From Leptolyngbya sp. RL_3_1 (GTDB lineage: Bacteria; Cyanobacteriota; Cyanobacteriia; Phormidesmidales; Phormidesmidaceae): 43,699 nucleotides of DNA. Numbering within the stretch: the stretch's first letter is position 1; every line of letters starts with the position of its first letter. Shown here piece by piece: positions 7,618-16,732 of the stretch. Location of the stretch: the NCBI GenBank assembly GCA_012032425.1, contig JAAUQE010000002.1, positions 1 through 43,699 on the forward strand, written 5' to 3'. The position numbers were made by a program, and so were the translations under genes. The notes under the pieces are model-generated. The model was not told the origin of the DNA, did no database searches, and saw nothing but the letters and a program-made list of their open reading frames with translations.

Positions 7618-10227
7618 CTAGGGTTGACTCTGATCCCGGACCTGTTCGATTAAGCGCGATCGCAACGGCTGTAACCGTTGATCTAAATCCGGTAAAAAGC
7701 TTGGGGACGGGAACAGTGACGCGAAAAATCGATGCACCGCCAATTGCTCCAGGCGCACCCAGTAATCCACCGGCGGGGGGCCATCAATGGCACGGCTCAG
7801 CACCCCAAAGCCGAGGCGTTCATAGCGGTTGGATACCGCCAGATCAGGATTCTGTAGCCATTGTAGGAATGTCTGTGATTGACCCATGGTGCTCACTAAA
7901 GCAGTGATCAGTTCTGGGGGGGGGATCGCAGCCCTAAGATCCTCGTTCCCCTCCGTGCCTTGGGTCCAGGCTTGGGTTAAAAGCGCTTGTCGTTGATCCG
8001 GCTGCTGCCAAGCCTGGAGAGCCAGCCCACCTGGTCCGCCAATGGGAGCCGTTGTTTGGCCCAGGGCCTCTGCGACCAATGCCAGCCCGAGAGCCTGACT
8101 GATCGCGGTCCAATCTGCCTCAGCCTCGGTCCAGTTTCCCCGCCACCACCGCATAGCACCCCGTACCTGATAAGCCTGGGCGCGGAGCTGATCGGAGCTA
8201 TTGGGATCAGCCAACCACTGGCTGTACAACGTCTCCACGCCCGCGAGAATCGCAGGATAAAATTCCTGAAAATTGGGTTGCTGCCAGAGGGGACTGGTGA
8301 GCAGGATGGGATGGCGGGCGCATTCCAGCACAAAGGCCGAGACGCCTGCCTCGGGCTGGTTGAGCCGCAAAAACTGGATGCCCAGTCCAAAAAATACCCC
8401 AGCTTTGGCGGGCACCAATTGGGCGGCTGCGGTGAAGGCGATCGCCGCTGCCATGGGCTCTACATCTCCCTGTAGCCAACCCAGACTGGAGTAGCCAAAC
8501 TCCAGATCGGGGGAGACCGCGATCGCTTGCTCAAACCAAGCGATCGCCGCTGCCCGCAATTGCTGTCGTTGATTGGCTGCCAGATTTGGGTCAAGGCTCA
8601 GATCCCCCAACTTCCAGCCCAACTGATAGGGATAATAGGGCTGCCAAGGGGCAAGGGAATGGGCCTGTTCTAGCTTTTGCTCAAAGGCGGCAATATCCCT
8701 GTTTTCAAGGGCAATAAACCCCTGACTGGCAATGCCCCAGGCCCGATAGAGGGGCACCAAGGTGATTACGACTGCGGCCAAGCCGCCCAGGCCCAACAGC
8801 ACTAGCCGCCTTTGCCAGCGCCGGGGCGGGGCCTGGGCATCGGAAGACTGGGCATCAGACTGCGCGTCCATGAACTGGGTCGATTCTGGGGCTGCGGTCA
8901 TGATCAGCAGCGCCGCGAGTATTAAGCTGCCGCTGATGGCAATGTTATCCAGTTGGTAGTCGGTGAGGGCAACAAAACCGTAGCCCACCAGTCCGGCCAG
9001 GGTGCCGATCAGCAGGGGACGCGGGGTTGATCGGGTCGGATCTACCCAAACCCGATAGGCCGTCCAGAGTAAGAGGGCGATCGCGCTCACAAATAATCCC
9101 AGCCCGCCGATCCCCAACTCCGCCCAAAGCTGGATGGGGGTGTTGTGCAACTGGTGGATCAGCTCCGCCTCCCGCCCTGCCCAGCCGGGACGATAGCGCT
9201 GATAGGCCAGTGGCACACTGCCCAGCCCCAGTCCGGTCCACGGTTGGGCTGCCCCCATAGCCCAGCCGGTCACGGTGGTGATCCACCGGTAGGCGAGTTC
9301 GCCTTGGCTCAAGTTGCCCTGGGCGATCGCCCGGAGCGAGGTGCGGAGGCGGTCATTACTGAGGACCAGTAGGGCTATAGTCAATCCCCCGATCCCGCCC
9401 CCCATCCCCCACTGCCAGAGCTTGGGCCGTCGCTGGAGTCCCACCAGCACCAGCGCTGCCAGCACAGCCAGCCCCAAGCCGCCGCCGCCCGCTCGGGACC
9501 CCGTGGTGTAGAGATCTGCCAAGCCAAGCGCTGCCCCGCCCCAGCAGAGCCACCGCCAAGGCCACCGTTGGCTGTAGCCCCAGCCCACTAAAAGGGGCAG
9601 ATTTAACACTAAGAACCCCGCCACATAATTTTGGTGGCCGAGCGGGTACCAATTGCGTAGCTCTAAAATATTCAGGTCAAAAGTCCGGTGGGTGCTGTAC
9701 TGGGCCAGGGTTTGTAGCCGAGACAGTTCGGGCAGGTAAGTTTGACCCACCCACAGGCTCAGACTGAGCAAGATGAAGGCAACCACCAAGACCGTTTGGC
9801 ACTGGAGCAGGCGGTGCCATCGCTGATGGGCTGGCTTCGGCTCCCCCCCTAGCCAACCCTTCAACCCATAGAGGGTGGCGATCCCGCCCAGGGCGGCAAC
9901 CCCATACCAGCGGGCCTGAACTGGGAATTCGGCCCCCCAGCAAGACCCACACACCACCAATAGGGCGCAGCCGCACCAGAGATTCCAGCCATAGCTCAGG
10001 TGCAAAGATCGCCCCGGTAGATGCCAGCCCTGCCAGAGCAACCCGATTACCGGCAGGAGGACAGCGGCCTGCCACAGGATCACCCATGGCCAAGCCACCA
10101 TCCAGCTATTGCTGTTGGGCAGCAGCGTCCACAGTCCATAGAAAAAAAACGTTAACCCCGCTAGCAATGCTCCATTGGCGGCTGGGGTTGGTGAGTCTGA
10201 TGAGGCCGATGAGGGCGAGTCCGTCAT
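7618..10227 (-). CDS. Wzy/O-antigen-ligase-like membrane protein with large C-terminal domain (paralog A)
   Basis: The 869-aa product has 10 or more predicted membrane helices in the first ~480 residues, followed by a soluble region of about 350 residues with TPR-like helical repeats (GFIALENRDIAAFEQKLEQA, AIAWFEQAIAVSPDLEF, AEADWTAIS). The loop QLHNTPIQLWAELGIGGLGLF is typical of the Wzy_C / O-antigen ligase family, which polymerises or ligates lipid-linked glycans at the outer face of the membrane. LTDYQLDNIAI is shared with the neighbouring paralog. The start is ATG 10227, whose ATGA overlaps the stop of the upstream paralog, implying translational coupling. Polymerase versus ligase activity cannot be told from sequence. 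GC-rich and HIP1-containing, like its neighbours. Confidence 0.85.
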   Translation of the reverse strand: MTDSPSSASSDSPTPAANGALLAGLTFFFYGLWTLLPNSNSWMVAWPWVILWQAAVLLPVIGLLWQGWHLPGRSLHLSYGWNLWCGCALLVVCGSCWGAEFPVQARWYGVAALGGIATLYGLKGWLGGEPKPAHQRWHRLLQCQTVLVVAFILLSLSLWVGQTYLPELSRLQTLAQYSTHRTFDLNILELRNWYPLGHQNYVAGFLVLNLPLLVGWGYSQRWPWRWLCWGGAALGLADLYTTGSRAGGGGLGLAVLAALVLVGLQRRPKLWQWGMGGGIGGLTIALLVLSNDRLRTSLRAIAQGNLSQGELAYRWITTVTGWAMGAAQPWTGLGLGSVPLAYQRYRPGWAGREAELIHQLHNTPIQLWAELGIGGLGLFVSAIALLLWTAYRVWVDPTRSTPRPLLIGTLAGLVGYGFVALTDYQLDNIAISGSLILAALLIMTAAPESTQFMDAQSDAQSSDAQAPPRRWQRRLVLLGLGGLAAVVITLVPLYRAWGIASQGFIALENRDIAAFEQKLEQAHSLAPWQPYYPYQLGWKLGDLSLDPNLAANQRQQLRAAAIAWFEQAIAVSPDLEFGYSSLGWLQGDVEPMAAAIAFTAAAQLVPAKAGVFFGLGIQFLRLNQPEAGVSAFVLECARHPILLTSPLWQQPNFQEFYPAILAGVETLYSQWLADPNSSDQLRAQAYQVRGAMRWWRGNWTEAEADWTAISQALGLALVAEALGQTTAPIGGPGGLALQAWQQPDQRQALLTQAWTQGTEGNEDLRAAIPPPELITALVSTMGQSQTFLQWLQNPDLAVSNRYERLGFGVLSRAIDGPPPVDYWVRLEQLAVHRFFASLFPSPSFLPDLDQRLQPLRSRLIEQVRDQSQP

Positions 10228-12818
10228 GACAACTGAGACAAGTCTGGGGTCGGCAGTTGATAGCCGTTGCGGGTGGGATGCACCAGACCCAATTGGTCTG
10301 CCTTCACCGTTTCTACCAATTGATCGAGGGCGGGAAATTCTCGGGGCCACTCCCGGTATACCGCTAGCAGCTCGGCCAATGCATAAAACTCTAGGGGAGC
10401 CGGGGGCAAAATCATGTCGATCGCGTTAGCGCCCCAGTTGCGATAGGCAAAGGTGAGCCCTTGGCGTTGGCGAATGCCTTTACGTTCAGTTAGGGAGGTG
10501 ATCCAGGCGCGGGCTTGGCGGTGAGCCCGCAGGTGAGCCCGCAGGGCTTCGGTTTCTTGACCGTCATTGGATAAGGCAATCACCTCATCCAAGTAGGTGT
10601 CGGGGTCAATCCAGGCCCGCAGCATCTGCAACCCAATGTTTTGGGGCTCGACGGCGATCGCCTCATTCAAAAGGGCTAAGGCTGCCGCCGGATTTTGATC
10701 CGCTTGGATCAGGGCTCGGATCACCGGTTGGCCCATGTCCAGATCTGGTAAGGGGGGGCGTTGATGCCACCAGCGCAGCAGTTGGGCTTGCTCATACAAA
10801 ATGGGATAGGGCGATTGGTCCGGGGACAGATTGGCTAGAAGGGCATCGTAGAGGTCCAGGGTCTGAGCCACCACATCAGGATAGATCGATCGCAGGGGCT
10901 CTATCTGCCAAATCGGCAGGGTGCTAAATCGGGGCGTGACTAAGCCTTCGAGGGCAAACGCCGTGATGGCGGCGGCAGTTTTCTGCTGGGCCAAATAGGT
11001 GAGACCCAGGATGTAGTAGGTGTAGTTCTGTGTGCGGGGCAGCAGTTCGACCGTCCGGATGGCAAAAACTTCCGCTTGATCGGCGGCCTCGGGCAAAAGC
11101 CGAATGGCCAGATTATTGTTGAACCAAGCATCATACGGTGCGGCCTGGTAAGCGGCGACCAAATTCTCGATCACCCCTTCCCGAATGGCGGCCTGATCAT
11201 CCGGAAGGGAAATGCCCTGCTCAATCAGCACCAGTTGTTGCGCTGCCAGGGCTGAATAGGTGGGGTCCCAGGGAATCAACTGAGACGCCTTCAGCCACTT
11301 ACGGTGGGCCGTGGGCAGATCTTGCCGTTGGTCGGTCGCGATTACCGCCTGCTGTCCTAAGGCGAGGGCGAAATTAAAGGGCAGCCACACCTGTAAACAG
11401 AGGGCCAGTAGCGCTAAGGTTGCCAAGCTGGTGCAACGGCGAAAAAGGGCCGACAACGGAGGGGGTGGGGCCAGGGTATCGGCTAAGCACGCCATCAAAA
11501 TCAGATTCGTGATTAAGGTCAGGGCAATGGGGATATTTTCGAGTTGGTAATCGGTCAGGCTAGAAACGCCGTAGGCGCAGAAGCTGCCGCTGATGCCCAT
11601 TAGCAGCGTGCGATGGTCCTTGGGGACCGGTCTTCGACCATCGCGGCCCGGTGGTAGCTGTCGCGCCAGTCGCCACCAGAGCCGTCCTACCCAGATGCCC
11701 CAAGCCAAATACAGGCCGATTCCCACGATCCCCAACTCTGCCAACAGATGGATCGGGGTATTGTGCAATTGCTGCACATGATCCAACCCTGTGCCCATGT
11801 CAATCGGGCGGTAGAGGTTAAACAGCCGTGAAATATTGCCGGGACCCGCCCCCAGCCAAGGGCGATCGCCAAAAATATTCAGGCCAGCTTGAGCCATAAA
11901 CAACCGGTCAATTAAGGGGCTATCCGCCGCAGAAAGCCGACTCAAATCCAGCCCTTGTCCGCCCAAAATCACCTGCACCGTGGTGCGGATGCGGGGATTA
12001 CTGGCCATGGCTCCCAGGGCTAACACCAGGATGGCCGCACTGACGATGCCTTGGCGACGACGATGTTTTCCGGAATGGGTAAAGATGCGTAAGGCTAAGG
12101 TCAGGGTCAGCCAGACGATCAGCCCCAGTGCTGCCCCTCGGGAACCGCTGATATAAGTCGCGATCGCAATCAGCAGGGCTCCGCCACTGGCGAGCCAGCG
12201 TTGCCACCCTTGCTCAGCCAGGGCCAAAGCCACCACCAAGGGCAAGCTCAGCACCAAATAGCCCCCTTCAAAGTTGTGATGCCCTAAGGGCTGAGCATTG
12301 CGGATGGCGCTGGCAAAGTTGCCAGCTTGCCACATATCGGCGCTGGGTCGCCAATAGGCCAGACTGAGGCCCGCATTGGCGATCGCCATGGCCGCGACGC
12401 TCCACCAGACCTGCCGCACAGAGCTACCCTCTAGCTTGATGCCATTGCGCAGACCGTAGAGCACCAAACCGTAGCCCAGGACTAAGACCACATTCCACAG
12501 CGCCACCCCCCGAAAGGGAGCTGCCAAACTAGAGAGAACGATGCCCACTAGGGTGATCCCGACCATCCCATCCAGGCCATGACCGAGGGGTAAAAACGGT
12601 TGCTTAAACCGGCGGAGCTGAAGGATGACCCAGCCGCCCCAGAGCAGAAATCCCACCTGCCACAGCAGAATCAGGGGCCACTGCACCATCCGGTAATAGC
12701 TGAAGGGTAACCAGGCAAAAAGCGCTAGTAGCACAAGTCCCAAGCCAGCAATTAAGGCGCTTTTCTGGCCCATGAGTTGTCCCCAAGCCTGGGGGAGGGT
12801 GTGGTCTTTGAAAAACAT
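10224..12818 (-). CDS. Wzy/O-antigen-ligase-like membrane protein with large C-terminal domain (paralog B)
   Basis: This 864-aa protein has the same architecture as its downstream neighbour: a multi-helix N-terminal half with QLHNTPIHLLAELGIVGIGLY (Wzy_C/ligase loop) and LTDYQLENIPIALTL, then a long helical C-terminal region with TPR-like units (RTVELLPRTQNYTYYILGL, ALALLNEAIAVEPQNIGLQ). Extracytoplasmic loops carry conserved-type Arg/His residues (PLGHHNFEGGYLV, matching PLGHQNYVAGFLV in paralog A). Start chosen at ATG 12818 (MFFKDHTLPQAW); an upstream ATG at 12890 overlaps the preceding glycosylphosphotransferase gene. It forms a minus-strand unit between that gene (43-nt gap) and paralog A (4-nt overlap). 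The tandem arrangement implies duplication. Confidence 0.85.
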   Translation of the reverse strand: MFFKDHTLPQAWGQLMGQKSALIAGLGLVLLALFAWLPFSYYRMVQWPLILLWQVGFLLWGGWVILQLRRFKQPFLPLGHGLDGMVGITLVGIVLSSLAAPFRGVALWNVVLVLGYGLVLYGLRNGIKLEGSSVRQVWWSVAAMAIANAGLSLAYWRPSADMWQAGNFASAIRNAQPLGHHNFEGGYLVLSLPLVVALALAEQGWQRWLASGGALLIAIATYISGSRGAALGLIVWLTLTLALRIFTHSGKHRRRQGIVSAAILVLALGAMASNPRIRTTVQVILGGQGLDLSRLSAADSPLIDRLFMAQAGLNIFGDRPWLGAGPGNISRLFNLYRPIDMGTGLDHVQQLHNTPIHLLAELGIVGIGLYLAWGIWVGRLWWRLARQLPPGRDGRRPVPKDHRTLLMGISGSFCAYGVSSLTDYQLENIPIALTLITNLILMACLADTLAPPPPLSALFRRCTSLATLALLALCLQVWLPFNFALALGQQAVIATDQRQDLPTAHRKWLKASQLIPWDPTYSALAAQQLVLIEQGISLPDDQAAIREGVIENLVAAYQAAPYDAWFNNNLAIRLLPEAADQAEVFAIRTVELLPRTQNYTYYILGLTYLAQQKTAAAITAFALEGLVTPRFSTLPIWQIEPLRSIYPDVVAQTLDLYDALLANLSPDQSPYPILYEQAQLLRWWHQRPPLPDLDMGQPVIRALIQADQNPAAALALLNEAIAVEPQNIGLQMLRAWIDPDTYLDEVIALSNDGQETEALRAHLRAHRQARAWITSLTERKGIRQRQGLTFAYRNWGANAIDMILPPAPLEFYALAELLAVYREWPREFPALDQLVETVKADQLGLVHPTRNGYQLPTPDLSQLS

Positions 12819-12861
12819 AGGTCTCGTCAGATGCAGGGGCAAAGGGACCGAGGCAGTACCT

Positions 12862-14307
12862 TCAGTATGCGCCTTGGCCCCTGAAAACAATCCATAGGGT
12901 CTCTACCAAGATTTCTAAGTCTAGATTTAAGGACCAATTATCGATGTAATGCAGATCCAGTCGGGCCGTGTCATCAAAGCTCTCAATGTCCGATCGCCCC
13001 GAAATCTGCCATAGCCCGGTAATCCCTGGCAGCACTTGATGGCGAATGTGATGCCAAGGGTCAAACTGGGCCACATCCCTCAACGGTAGGGGCCGAGGGC
13101 CAACCAAACTCATTTCCCCCCGCAGCACATTAAAGAGTTGAGGGAGCTCGTCCAAACTGGTGCGCCGCAAAAACTGTCCCACCGCCGTCACCCTCGGATC
13201 CCGTTTGAGTTTGAACAAAATTCCATCTGGGGCGAGATTGTGAACTTCTAGTTGCGCCTGTAACTGGGCGGCATCCACCCGCATGGTGCGAAATTTCCAC
13301 ACGCGGAAAACGTGGCCGTTCAGTCCCATCCGCTGCTGTTTAAAAAAGGCAGGGCCGGGTGAATCTAGGCGGATAGCCACCGCAATCATGGCCAAAAGGG
13401 GACTAAACATCAGCAAGCCTAACCCAGCGCCCAGATAGTCTAGGCAGCGCTTGATCCGATAATCGAGGCCATCGATCAGGGGGGCATCAAGCCGCAGAGT
13501 CGGAATCCCCGCGATTACTTCTGGTACCCCGCGCCGATAGAGCATTTCTCGGCTAGAGGGGAGTAAATGCAGCGCCACCCCCGCCCGCTTCAGCCGCCAG
13601 TAGAGGCTGGAAGCGAGGTCTAAATTCGGTAAGCCTCGGGCCAAAACCACTTGCGCCGCTGAGGCTTGTAATGCCTGAAAAGTCGATTCTGCCATGGCCG
13701 CAGAGGACAGCGCTGCCCCGACGACTTGATAGTTGCCCCGGCGCGTCAGCACTTCTGAGAGGGCCTTGAGTTCCGGCGCTGGGGCGATTAAAAATAAACG
13801 GGATGCAGCATAGCGATGCGCTAAGGATTGCAGCACCACCATCATTACCAAGCGCAATAGGAGGACCAGCCCCATACTGCCAACCCAAGCCACTAAAAAC
13901 AATGATCGCGGCGGATCGACCGTCGGGTCATAAAAATAAGACAGCACTAGTGAGAATAAAAAGACTGCGGTCACCAGTTGGCAGGCCCGACCATAGTCTC
14001 GGACTCGGTGGGATTGGCTGTAAAGACCATGGCAAGCAAAGAGCATCAGGGTGGCGATCGCAAAGACCCAGAAAAGGCTCGGTAAATCCAGCCAGACCCA
14101 CCACACCAACTGGGGTGGAATCGGCGAATAGAATTGATTGAGATGGCGGGCTATCTGCCAAGCTAATCCCAGAGCAATCGTGTCAGTGCCTAACAAAATC
14201 AATGCCCGATAGCCCCGCCAACTCAGGAAATGAGCCAAAGTTCCTTGACGAGGGGCACGGATATCAGCAAGGCTCTGGGGGCGAGAGCGATGGCGCAATT
14301 TATCCAT
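12862..14307 (-). CDS. polyprenyl glycosylphosphotransferase (WbaP/WcaJ-type initiating enzyme)
   Basis: The 481-aa protein starts exopolysaccharide or O-chain synthesis by moving a sugar-1-phosphate onto the lipid carrier. The N-terminal half has four to five membrane helices (LILLGTDTIALGLAW; VFAIATLMLFACHG; LVTAVFLFSLVLSYFY; LVLLLRLVMMVVLQS) and a Rossmann-like middle domain (about 170-270). The C-terminal catalytic bacterial sugar transferase domain shows KRCLDYLGAGLGLL, FFKQQRMGLNG, VWKFRTM, RRTSLDELPQLFNVL, MSLVGPRPLP and PGITGLWQISGRS. It is the first gene of the minus-strand polysaccharide unit, so transcription probably starts between 14308 and 14535, where the epimerase gene diverges. 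Which sugar phosphate is used is not visible. Confidence 0.93.
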   Translation of the reverse strand: MDKLRHRSRPQSLADIRAPRQGTLAHFLSWRGYRALILLGTDTIALGLAWQIARHLNQFYSPIPPQLVWWVWLDLPSLFWVFAIATLMLFACHGLYSQSHRVRDYGRACQLVTAVFLFSLVLSYFYDPTVDPPRSLFLVAWVGSMGLVLLLRLVMMVVLQSLAHRYAASRLFLIAPAPELKALSEVLTRRGNYQVVGAALSSAAMAESTFQALQASAAQVVLARGLPNLDLASSLYWRLKRAGVALHLLPSSREMLYRRGVPEVIAGIPTLRLDAPLIDGLDYRIKRCLDYLGAGLGLLMFSPLLAMIAVAIRLDSPGPAFFKQQRMGLNGHVFRVWKFRTMRVDAAQLQAQLEVHNLAPDGILFKLKRDPRVTAVGQFLRRTSLDELPQLFNVLRGEMSLVGPRPLPLRDVAQFDPWHHIRHQVLPGITGLWQISGRSDIESFDDTARLDLHYIDNWSLNLDLEILVETLWIVFRGQGAY

Positions 14308-14535
14308 TTATGCGAGTAAATGTTGCAAACTGATGGGATGGCACGGGGTTTACCCATCCTGATTGGATAGTATGGAGCCTACCCATACCTAAGTCTGGAG
14401 CAGTAACCGTCAGGAATGCACACCCTGGCCCGAGGAGACCGGTTTGCAGGCTAAGTTTGAGATAAATCGTAATCATAGCGTTAGCCGTCTTCAAGAACCC
14501 GATCAGCCGTTACAGCCATTCCTGAGGGGCATCCG

Positions 14536-15613
14536 GTGAGCGTTGTTATTGTTACGGGTTCAGCGGGACTCATCGGTTCTGAGGCCACGCTATTTTTGCC
14601 CGCCAAGGATTTACCGTGGTGGGTATCGATAATGACATGCGGCGCGTTTTTTTGGGTCAGAAGCCTCGACCAGTTGGAATTGTCAGCGACTACAGGCGCA
14701 GTTGGGTACCCATTACCGCCACCATAGTCTCGATATTCGCGATCAGCCTGCAATTGATGCGGTATTTCAGCATTACGGCGCGGCCATTCATTTGGTGATT
14801 CATACCGCTGCCCAACCCTCCCATGATTGGGCGGCCCGCGCCCCCCAAATTGACTTTGCTGTCAATGCCAATGGCACCCTAAATTTGCTGGAAGCCACCC
14901 GCCAATGGTGCCCTGAAGCGGTGTTTATTTTTACCTCGACCAATAAGGTCTACGGCGCTGCCCCCAACGCTTTGCCCCTGATCGAGCAGGCGACCCGTTG
15001 GGAAATTGCCCCCGATCATCCCTATCAAATTGGGATTCCAGAGGAGATGTCCATCGATCAAACCCTCCACAGCGTGTTCGGGGCTTCTAAGGTTGCGGCA
15101 GATGTTTTAGTCCAAGAATATGGCCGCTATTTCGGCCTCAAAACCGTGTGCTTTCGGGGGGGCTGTCTGACCGGTCCCAGTCATGCCGGCACTGAACTCC
15201 ATGGATTTTTGGCGTATTTGATGCGCTGTACCGCCACCGGTCGCCCCTACACCGTTTATGGCTACCAAGGCAAACAAGTGCGCGACAACATCCACAGCGC
15301 CGACTTAATTGCTGCCTTTCATGCCTTTTTGCAAGCACCACAGCCCGCAGCGGTCTATAACCTTGGCGGCGGGCGTTTCAGCAACTGCTCAATGCTAGAA
15401 GCAATCACCCTCTGTGAATCGATTGCCGGACGCACTTTAAGTTGGACCTACCTCGATACCAACCGAGTCGGTGACCATATTTGGTGGATTAGTGACCTCC
15501 GAAAATTTAAAAAGCACTACCCACAGTGGCAACAACAGTACAACGTGGAGGCGATTTTGCAGGAAATCTATGACATGAACTGCGATCGCTGGCAGCAGGA
15601 GGGGGGCGCGTGA
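14536..15613 (+). CDS. NAD-dependent epimerase/dehydratase (two apparent frameshifts)
   Basis: The intact protein would be an extended short-chain dehydrogenase acting on a nucleotide sugar. It starts at GTG 14536 with [14 protein letters not shown], the Rossmann TGxxGxIG motif, then needs one extra T in the T5 run at 14593-14597 to continue as [17 protein letters not shown], and one extra T in the T7 run at 14647-14653 to continue as [16 protein letters not shown] and on into [15 protein letters not shown]. Downstream the frame is clean: [56 protein letters not shown]. The usual catalytic YxxxK is not obvious; the region after TNKVYG has a shifted pattern. It ends with a GTGA overlap with the next gene. 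The breaks look like consensus errors. Confidence 0.85.
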
Positions 15614-16412
15614 TTGACTTAGGACGATTTAACATCCTGGGTATCCAGGTCAATGCCATCGACTATGAAAGTGCAGTGGCGCAGATCATCGGTGCTGCGA
15701 TGCATCAGCACCCTTGCAGCGTTTCGGCCTTAGCCGTCCATGGGTGATGACCGGTGCCCTAGATGTCGCGCACAGCTATCGTCTCAACCATCTTGATCTG
15801 ATTCTCCCCGACGGCCAGCCCGTACGCTGGGCCTTAAACCTGCTGTACAAAACCGGGCTAACCGATCGCGTCTATGGCCCGACCTTAATGCTGAAACTGT
15901 GCGCGCAAGCCGCCCAAGCAAACCTGCCCATCTACCTATACGGCAGCCGTCCAGAAGTGCTGAATGCCTTACAGCAACGCCTCCAGCAGCAATTTCCGGA
16001 CTTGATGATTGCCGGAGTCAAACCCTCCCAGTTCCAGCAGGTCTCTGATGCAGAACAAGCCGCAATCATTACCGCTATTCGGGCCAGTGGGGCGCGCTTA
16101 GTCTTTGTCGGCTTGGGCTGTCCTCGCCAAGAGGTCTGGGTTTACGAAAACCGCGATCGCTTAGGGATGCCCGCGATCGCCGTGGGCGCAGCCTTTGACT
16201 TCCATGCTGGACTCACCGCCCAAGCTCCTGCTTGGATGCAGAAACGCGGTTTAGAGTGGTTATTTCGACTCAGCCAAGAACCCCAACGGCTCTGGCGTCG
16301 ATATCTACTCTTTAATCCCCTCTACATCTTTTATTTTTCTCTGCAATACTTACGAATCAGGTCTTTTACCCCATCCCAAAACCCTCCGTCCTCTCCCCTT
16401 AATTACAGCTAA
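15610..16412 (+). CDS. WecG/TagA/CpsF family glycosyltransferase (one apparent frameshift)
   Basis: The GTG at 15610 overlaps the epimerase stop (GTGA). The first frame reads [20 protein letters not shown]...[10 protein letters not shown] and stops. Adding one G to the GGG at 15742-15744 joins it to [32 protein letters not shown], as expected for this family (GT26). Further signatures are [37 protein letters not shown], and [45 protein letters not shown]. Family members transfer N-acetylmannosaminyl or related residues to lipid-linked acceptors in teichoic acid, ECA or exopolysaccharide synthesis. With the divergent initiating enzyme and the Wzy-like proteins this completes a polysaccharide locus. 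The basic, hydrophobic C-terminus may contact the membrane. Confidence 0.88.
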
Positions 16413-16522
16413 GGGATGACATGATGGATTGTCCCTACACGCTCTGTCAGCAATCTCATGGTGAAGAAACCGGAGTCTGCCTTAATTGGAGCGGCACTAA
16501 TAAAAGCAACCGATGCAAAAAA

Positions 16523-16594
16523 TGGCTCAGGCGTGATTTGAACACGCGACCAAGGGCTTATGAGTCCCCTGCTCTACCACTGAGCTACTGAGCC
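16523..16594 (-). tRNA. tRNA-Met (anticodon CAT)
   Basis: The reverse complement folds as a 72-nt cloverleaf: acceptor GGCTCAG/CTGAGCC (7 bp), D-arm GCTC AGTGGTA GAGC, anticodon loop CTCATAA with CAT, and T-arm GCGTG TTCAAAT CACGC. The discriminator base is A and CCA is not encoded, as in many cyanobacterial tRNAs; a T-run follows the 3' end. The anticodon stem lacks the three consecutive G-C pairs of an initiator in the usual position, so an elongator tRNA-Met is most likely; a CAT-anticodon tRNA-Ile2 cannot be excluded by eye. Confidence 0.9.
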
Positions 16595-16669
16595 CTATGT
16601 TAGCCTTTCAGCTTAACAAGGTTATCACGAAATTCAAGCCAATTAGAACGCATTGAAAGTCGCTAAACA

Positions 16670-16714
16670 TAGGCAAGAGAGCTAGCTTTGCTGCTCAGAA
16701 AACTCTCTTGCCTA
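16670..16714 (-). terminator. 12-bp inverted repeat downstream of the M23 peptidase gene
   Basis: TAGGCAAGAGAG at 16670-16681 pairs perfectly with CTCTCTTGCCTA at 16703-16714 around a 21-nt loop. It starts 18 nt beyond the stop codon of the minus-strand peptidase gene, where a terminator or 3'-stabilising hairpin would be expected. There is no long T-run after it on the minus strand, so it may be a processing or stability element and not a classical terminator. Confidence 0.5.
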
Positions 16715-16732
16715 CGGTGCTAGTCAATGGAC

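Noticed and set aside
7618-10227. IctB (putative bicarbonate-related protein) identity
   Set aside because: IctB is in the same superfamily but much shorter, without the TPR-like half; the neighbouring sugar-transfer genes favour a polysaccharide role.
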